Part shown: positions 61,070 through 64,000 of the stretch, piece after piece
How the letters are laid out: every line of letters starts with the position of its first letter
How positions within the stretch are numbered: the first letter of the stretch is position 1
NCBI RefSeq assembly: GCF_001552215.1
Contig: NZ_BCQT01000002.1
Span: forward strand, 1-64,000
Direction: 5' to 3'
Length of the DNA stretch: 64,000 bases
Origin: Actinomadura macra NBRC 14102
GTDB taxonomy: Bacteria > Actinomycetota > Actinomycetes > Streptosporangiales > Streptosporangiaceae
Notes under the pieces: model-generated
Databases searched by the model: none
What the model was told of the DNA's origin: nothing
What the model saw: the letters and a program-made list of their open reading frames with translations, nothing else
Made by a program: the position numbers and the translations under genes

Positions 61070-63388
61070 ATGGCCGCCCAGAGATCCCGCACCCCCCTCG
61101 ACAGGCTGCTCGCCGACCCCACGCGCCGCGACCGCATCACCCACGTGGAGAACGTTCCCGCACGTGAGGGCCGCCGCGCGGCATGGCCGGAGTGGGCGCC
61201 GCCGCTGCTCGTCGAACGGCTCGCCGCGCAGGGCATCGAGGCCCCCTGGAAGCACCAGGCCGACGCGGCCGAACACGCGTGGACCGGACGCTCTGTGATC
61301 ATCGCCACAGGGACCGCTTCCGGCAAATCCCTTGCCTACCTGCTGCCTTCCGTCGCCGCGATCTACGCAGGGGAGGAGAATCACCACCGCGAGGGGACGA
61401 TCCTCTACCTGTCGCCCACCAAGGCCCTCGCCGCGGACCAGCTCCGCGCACTCCGCGCGCTCCGTCTCACCCGCATACGTGCCGCGACCTACGACGGTGA
61501 CACCCCCCGGGACGAGCGGACATGGGTCCGCCAGCACGCCAACTACGTCCTCACCAATCCGGACATGCTGCACCGGTCGATCCTGCCCGCCCACGCGCGC
61601 TGGTCCTCTTTCCTGCGCCGCCTGCGGTACGTGATCATCGATGAGGCGCACGGATACCGAGGCGTCTTCGGATCGCACGTCGCCCACGTCCTGCGCCGCC
61701 TGCGCCGCCTCTGCGCGCGCTACCACGCCGACCCGGCCTTCATCCTCGCCTCGGCCACCACGTCCGAACCGGCGACCACCGCGTCCCGCCTCACCGGGCT
61801 GGACGTGGTCGCCGTCGATGACGACGCCTCCCCTCGCGGCCCGGCCACGTTCGCCCTGTGGGAACCGCCGCTCACCGAGCTGCGCGGCGAGCACGGCGCC
61901 CCCGTCCGCCGGACGGCCACCGCCGAGGCGGGCGATCTCCTCGCCGACCTCGTCGTCGAGGGCGTCCAGACCCTCGCCTTCGTCAGGTCCCGCCGCGGCG
62001 CCGAGTCGGTGGCGCTCGGCGCCAAGCGCGCGCTGCACGAGGTCTCCCCCGACCTCGCCGACCAGATCGCCGCCTACCGCGCGGGCTACCTCCCCGAAGA
62101 GCGCCGCGCCCTCGAAGCCGCCCTGCGCTCCCGCGATCTCGTCGGCCTGGCCAGCACCAACGCACTCGAACTCGGCGTGGACGTCTCCGGTCTCGACGCC
62201 GTCCTCGTCTGCGGCTGGCCCGGCACCCGCGCGTCCCTCTGGCAACAGGCAGGCCGCGCCGGACGCTCCGGACAGGCCGCGCTCTCCGTCCTCGTCGCCC
62301 GGGACGACCCCCTCGACACCTTCCTCGTCCACCACCCCGAGGCGATCTTCGGGACACCGGTCGAGGCCACCGTCCTGGACCCCGACAACCCGTACGTCCT
62401 CGAACCCCACCTGTGCTCCGCCGCGTCCGAGATGCCCCTCACCGAGGACGACCTCCCCCTCTTCGGCCCGGCGACCGCCGATCTCCTGCCCGATCTCGTC
62501 CGCCGCGGGTTCCTCCGGCGCCGTCCGGCGGGCTGGTACTGGACGCGCCGCGACAGGGCCGCCGACCTCGCCGACATCCGCGGCGCGGGCGGCGCTCCCA
62601 TCCAGGTCGTCGAGGCCATGACCGGACGCCTGCTCGGGACCGTGGACGAGGCGTCCGCCCACACCACCGTCCACGAGGGCGCCGTCTACATCCACCAAGG
62701 CGACTCGTTCGTCGTCCAGACCCTCGACCTGGACGACTCCGTCGCCCTCGTCGAACCGGCGGAACCCGACTACTCCACCACCGCCCGCGACGTCACCGAC
62801 ATCACCATCGCCGAACGGCTCCGCTCCACCTCCTGGGGCGAGGCCACCCTCCGCTTCGGCACGGTCGAGGTCACCCGCCAGGTGGTCGCCTACCAGATGC
62901 GGCGCCTACAGACCGGCGAGATGCTCGGCGAGAAACCCCTGGACCTTCCACCCCGCACCCTCCGCACCCGCGCGGTCTGGTGGACGCTCTCCGAGACCCA
63001 GATCGACGCCCTCGGCGACCTCGACCTCGCCGGCGCCGCCCACGCCGCCGAGCACGCCTCGATCGGTCTGCTCCCCCTCTTCGCCACCTGCGACCGTTGG
63101 GACATAGGCGGCGTCTCCACCGCCGTCCACCCCGACACCGGTCTGCTCACCGTCTTCGTCTACGACGGCCACGAGGGCGGCGCCGGTTTCGCCGAACGCG
63201 GCTACGCGGACGCGTCCGAATGGCTCCGCGCGACCCGAGACGCCATCGCCTCCTGCGAATGCGAGTCGGGCTGCCCGTCCTGCATCCAGTCACCCAAATG
63301 CGGCAACGGCAACGACCCGCTGGACAAACACGGCGCCTTGGACTTGTTGGCAGTCCTCCTGGCCGAGGCCCCGAACACCGGAACGTGA
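61070..63388 (+). CDS. DEAD/DEAH-box helicase with DUF1998-type C-terminal domain (MrfA/YprA-like)
   Basis: This 772-residue superfamily 2 helicase has motif I ATGTASGKS, motif II DEAH and motif VI QQAGRAGRSG. A C-terminal zinc cluster reads CECESGCPSCIQSPKCGNGN, giving four cysteines. This is the layout of the Bacillus MrfA (YprA) helicase, which takes part in repair of mitomycin C damage. The ATG at 61070 is used, with no strong binding site (leaderless translation is possible). It is divergent from bldG with 246 bp between. Confidence 0.93.
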   Translation: MAAQRSRTPLDRLLADPTRRDRITHVENVPAREGRRAAWPEWAPPLLVERLAAQGIEAPWKHQADAAEHAWTGRSVIIATGTASGKSLAYLLPSVAAIYAGEENHHREGTILYLSPTKALAADQLRALRALRLTRIRAATYDGDTPRDERTWVRQHANYVLTNPDMLHRSILPAHARWSSFLRRLRYVIIDEAHGYRGVFGSHVAHVLRRLRRLCARYHADPAFILASATTSEPATTASRLTGLDVVAVDDDASPRGPATFALWEPPLTELRGEHGAPVRRTATAEAGDLLADLVVEGVQTLAFVRSRRGAESVALGAKRALHEVSPDLADQIAAYRAGYLPEERRALEAALRSRDLVGLASTNALELGVDVSGLDAVLVCGWPGTRASLWQQAGRAGRSGQAALSVLVARDDPLDTFLVHHPEAIFGTPVEATVLDPDNPYVLEPHLCSAASEMPLTEDDLPLFGPATADLLPDLVRRGFLRRRPAGWYWTRRDRAADLADIRGAGGAPIQVVEAMTGRLLGTVDEASAHTTVHEGAVYIHQGDSFVVQTLDLDDSVALVEPAEPDYSTTARDVTDITIAERLRSTSWGEATLRFGTVEVTRQVVAYQMRRLQTGEMLGEKPLDLPPRTLRTRAVWWTLSETQIDALGDLDLAGAAHAAEHASIGLLPLFATCDRWDIGGVSTAVHPDTGLLTVFVYDGHEGGAGFAERGYADASEWLRATRDAIASCECESGCPSCIQSPKCGNGNDPLDKHGALDLLAVLLAEAPNTGT

Positions 63389-63401
63389 CGCCCCAGGGTG
63401 C

Positions 63402-63770
63402 CTAGCTCGGGGCGACCCGCTGAGCGGGGACCGACGGCTCATCAAGCCCACGCCGCGCCTGCGCGAGTGCCTGCTGCAGCTTGCGCCTCTCCAACTCCAG
63501 CGTCTGCAACGACTCCTGATGCTCGTCCCGCAGGTCCCTCAACTCCCGGCGCATGCTCATCGCCCGCTTGAACCCGAGCGCCGCCACACCGGTCCCGGCC
63601 ATGAAGACGATGGCCACCACGGCACCGGCCATGAAGATATGCCACTGGTCAGTAACCCCCGGCACACTGTCGCCGAACACCGTCAACTGGGCCCCGCCCG
63701 TGTTGTCCAGCACGACAGCCGTCCCCACCACAACAGCGGCGAGCGCGATGACCAACCCCAGGAAGATCAT
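63402..63770 (-). CDS. Small membrane protein with coiled-coil tail (LapA-like)
   Basis: This 122-residue protein has two membrane helices (FLGLVIALAAVVVGTAVVL and WHIFMAGAVVAIVFMAGTGVAALGF), then a charged helix (RRELRDLRDEHQESLQTLELERRKLQQALAQARR) that should form a coiled coil. The overall plan is like LapA-domain proteins. The ATG at 63770 is used; the reading frame is open further upstream but without a binding site. It is convergent with the helicase gene, 13 bp away. The 230 bp beyond it to the window end show no gene. Confidence 0.75.
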   Translation of the reverse strand: MIFLGLVIALAAVVVGTAVVLDNTGGAQLTVFGDSVPGVTDQWHIFMAGAVVAIVFMAGTGVAALGFKRAMSMRRELRDLRDEHQESLQTLELERRKLQQALAQARRGLDEPSVPAQRVAPS

Positions 63771-64000
63771 GTGGAGGCTCTCCTCTCCATTTGCCGGGCG
63801 ATCCGGGGATCCGGGGATCCGACTGGCAAGGCAGCCTAGACCGTGGACATACCAGTCGCCACCCGCCATCCCCGCCCATTCCCCCGAACCCGTCAGCCAC
63901 TACCCCGCACCCCAACAAGGGACCACAAACAACAATCGCCCCTCTACCTGCACAGCAACAGAGCCCGGGCCAACGGCCCACGGCCAACAGGCCGCCGGGG

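Noticed and set aside
1..64000. tRNA genes, CRISPR arrays, insertion sequences and prophage genes
   Set aside because: I looked for T-loop patterns, regularly spaced repeats, transposase and phage motifs and saw none.

Overview
The window is very GC-rich DNA from a filamentous-type actinomycete. GTG starts are common, and the right end carries a bldG-like anti-anti-sigma gene next to an RsbW-type kinase, a proton pyrophosphatase and a DUF1998 helicase. From memory this block resembles Streptomyces and Streptosporangiales chromosomes. The gene content suggests an Actinomadura-like organism, but no rRNA is present to prove it. I saw no tRNA, rRNA, CRISPR array, insertion sequence or phage gene.

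Layout. 1-9.3 kb is a lipid-polyketide locus: a type I PKS that starts ACP-KS and is cut by the left edge, a divergent MFS exporter and GT1 glycosyltransferase pair, and a convergent FAAL (FadD32-like) and MmpL pair. Two copies of TTGTCA-N6-TGACAA lie about 110-120 bp upstream of the PKS and FAAL starts. 9.5-18.9 kb holds secreted and envelope genes (a Cys-His repeat protein, an RlpA-like protein, an Ala/Pro-rich secreted protein), an IclR regulator, a hydrolase, a ferritin-like diiron protein, a LURP-one protein and a TetR regulator. 19-26.6 kb holds a GH1 glycosidase, chorismate mutase, a receptor kinase fused to a cyclophilin, an ECF41-type sigma factor with a divergent azoreductase, and a MerR/GyrI pair. 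26.6-31 kb holds tandem CapA-like lipoproteins and a CatR-catalase pair with a near-perfect operator. 31-42 kb holds an ECF sigma/CU044_5270 pair, an SPFH/NfeD pair, a molybdopterin oxidoreductase, a Rieske protein, a small gene behind a LexA-like box, TauE/SafE, an ABC ATPase and RDD and DUF2752 membrane proteins.

42-56 kb holds a sensor kinase/response regulator/PP2C operon, an SDR-MFS-QueA operon, serB, a frameshifted HTH regulator, an XRE/MFS divergent pair, a FUSC-like exporter and a SixA-like phosphatase. 56-64 kb holds hppA, the RsbW-like kinase, bldG, the helicase and a small membrane protein.

The strongest candidate for an unusual system is the PKS-FAAL-MmpL-glycosyltransferase locus. 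Its parts match the logic of mycobacterial Pks13/FadD32/MmpL lipid assembly: activate a long acyl chain, load it on the N-terminal ACP, condense it, glycosylate and export. The remaining PKS domains lie outside the window, so the product is inferred, not shown.
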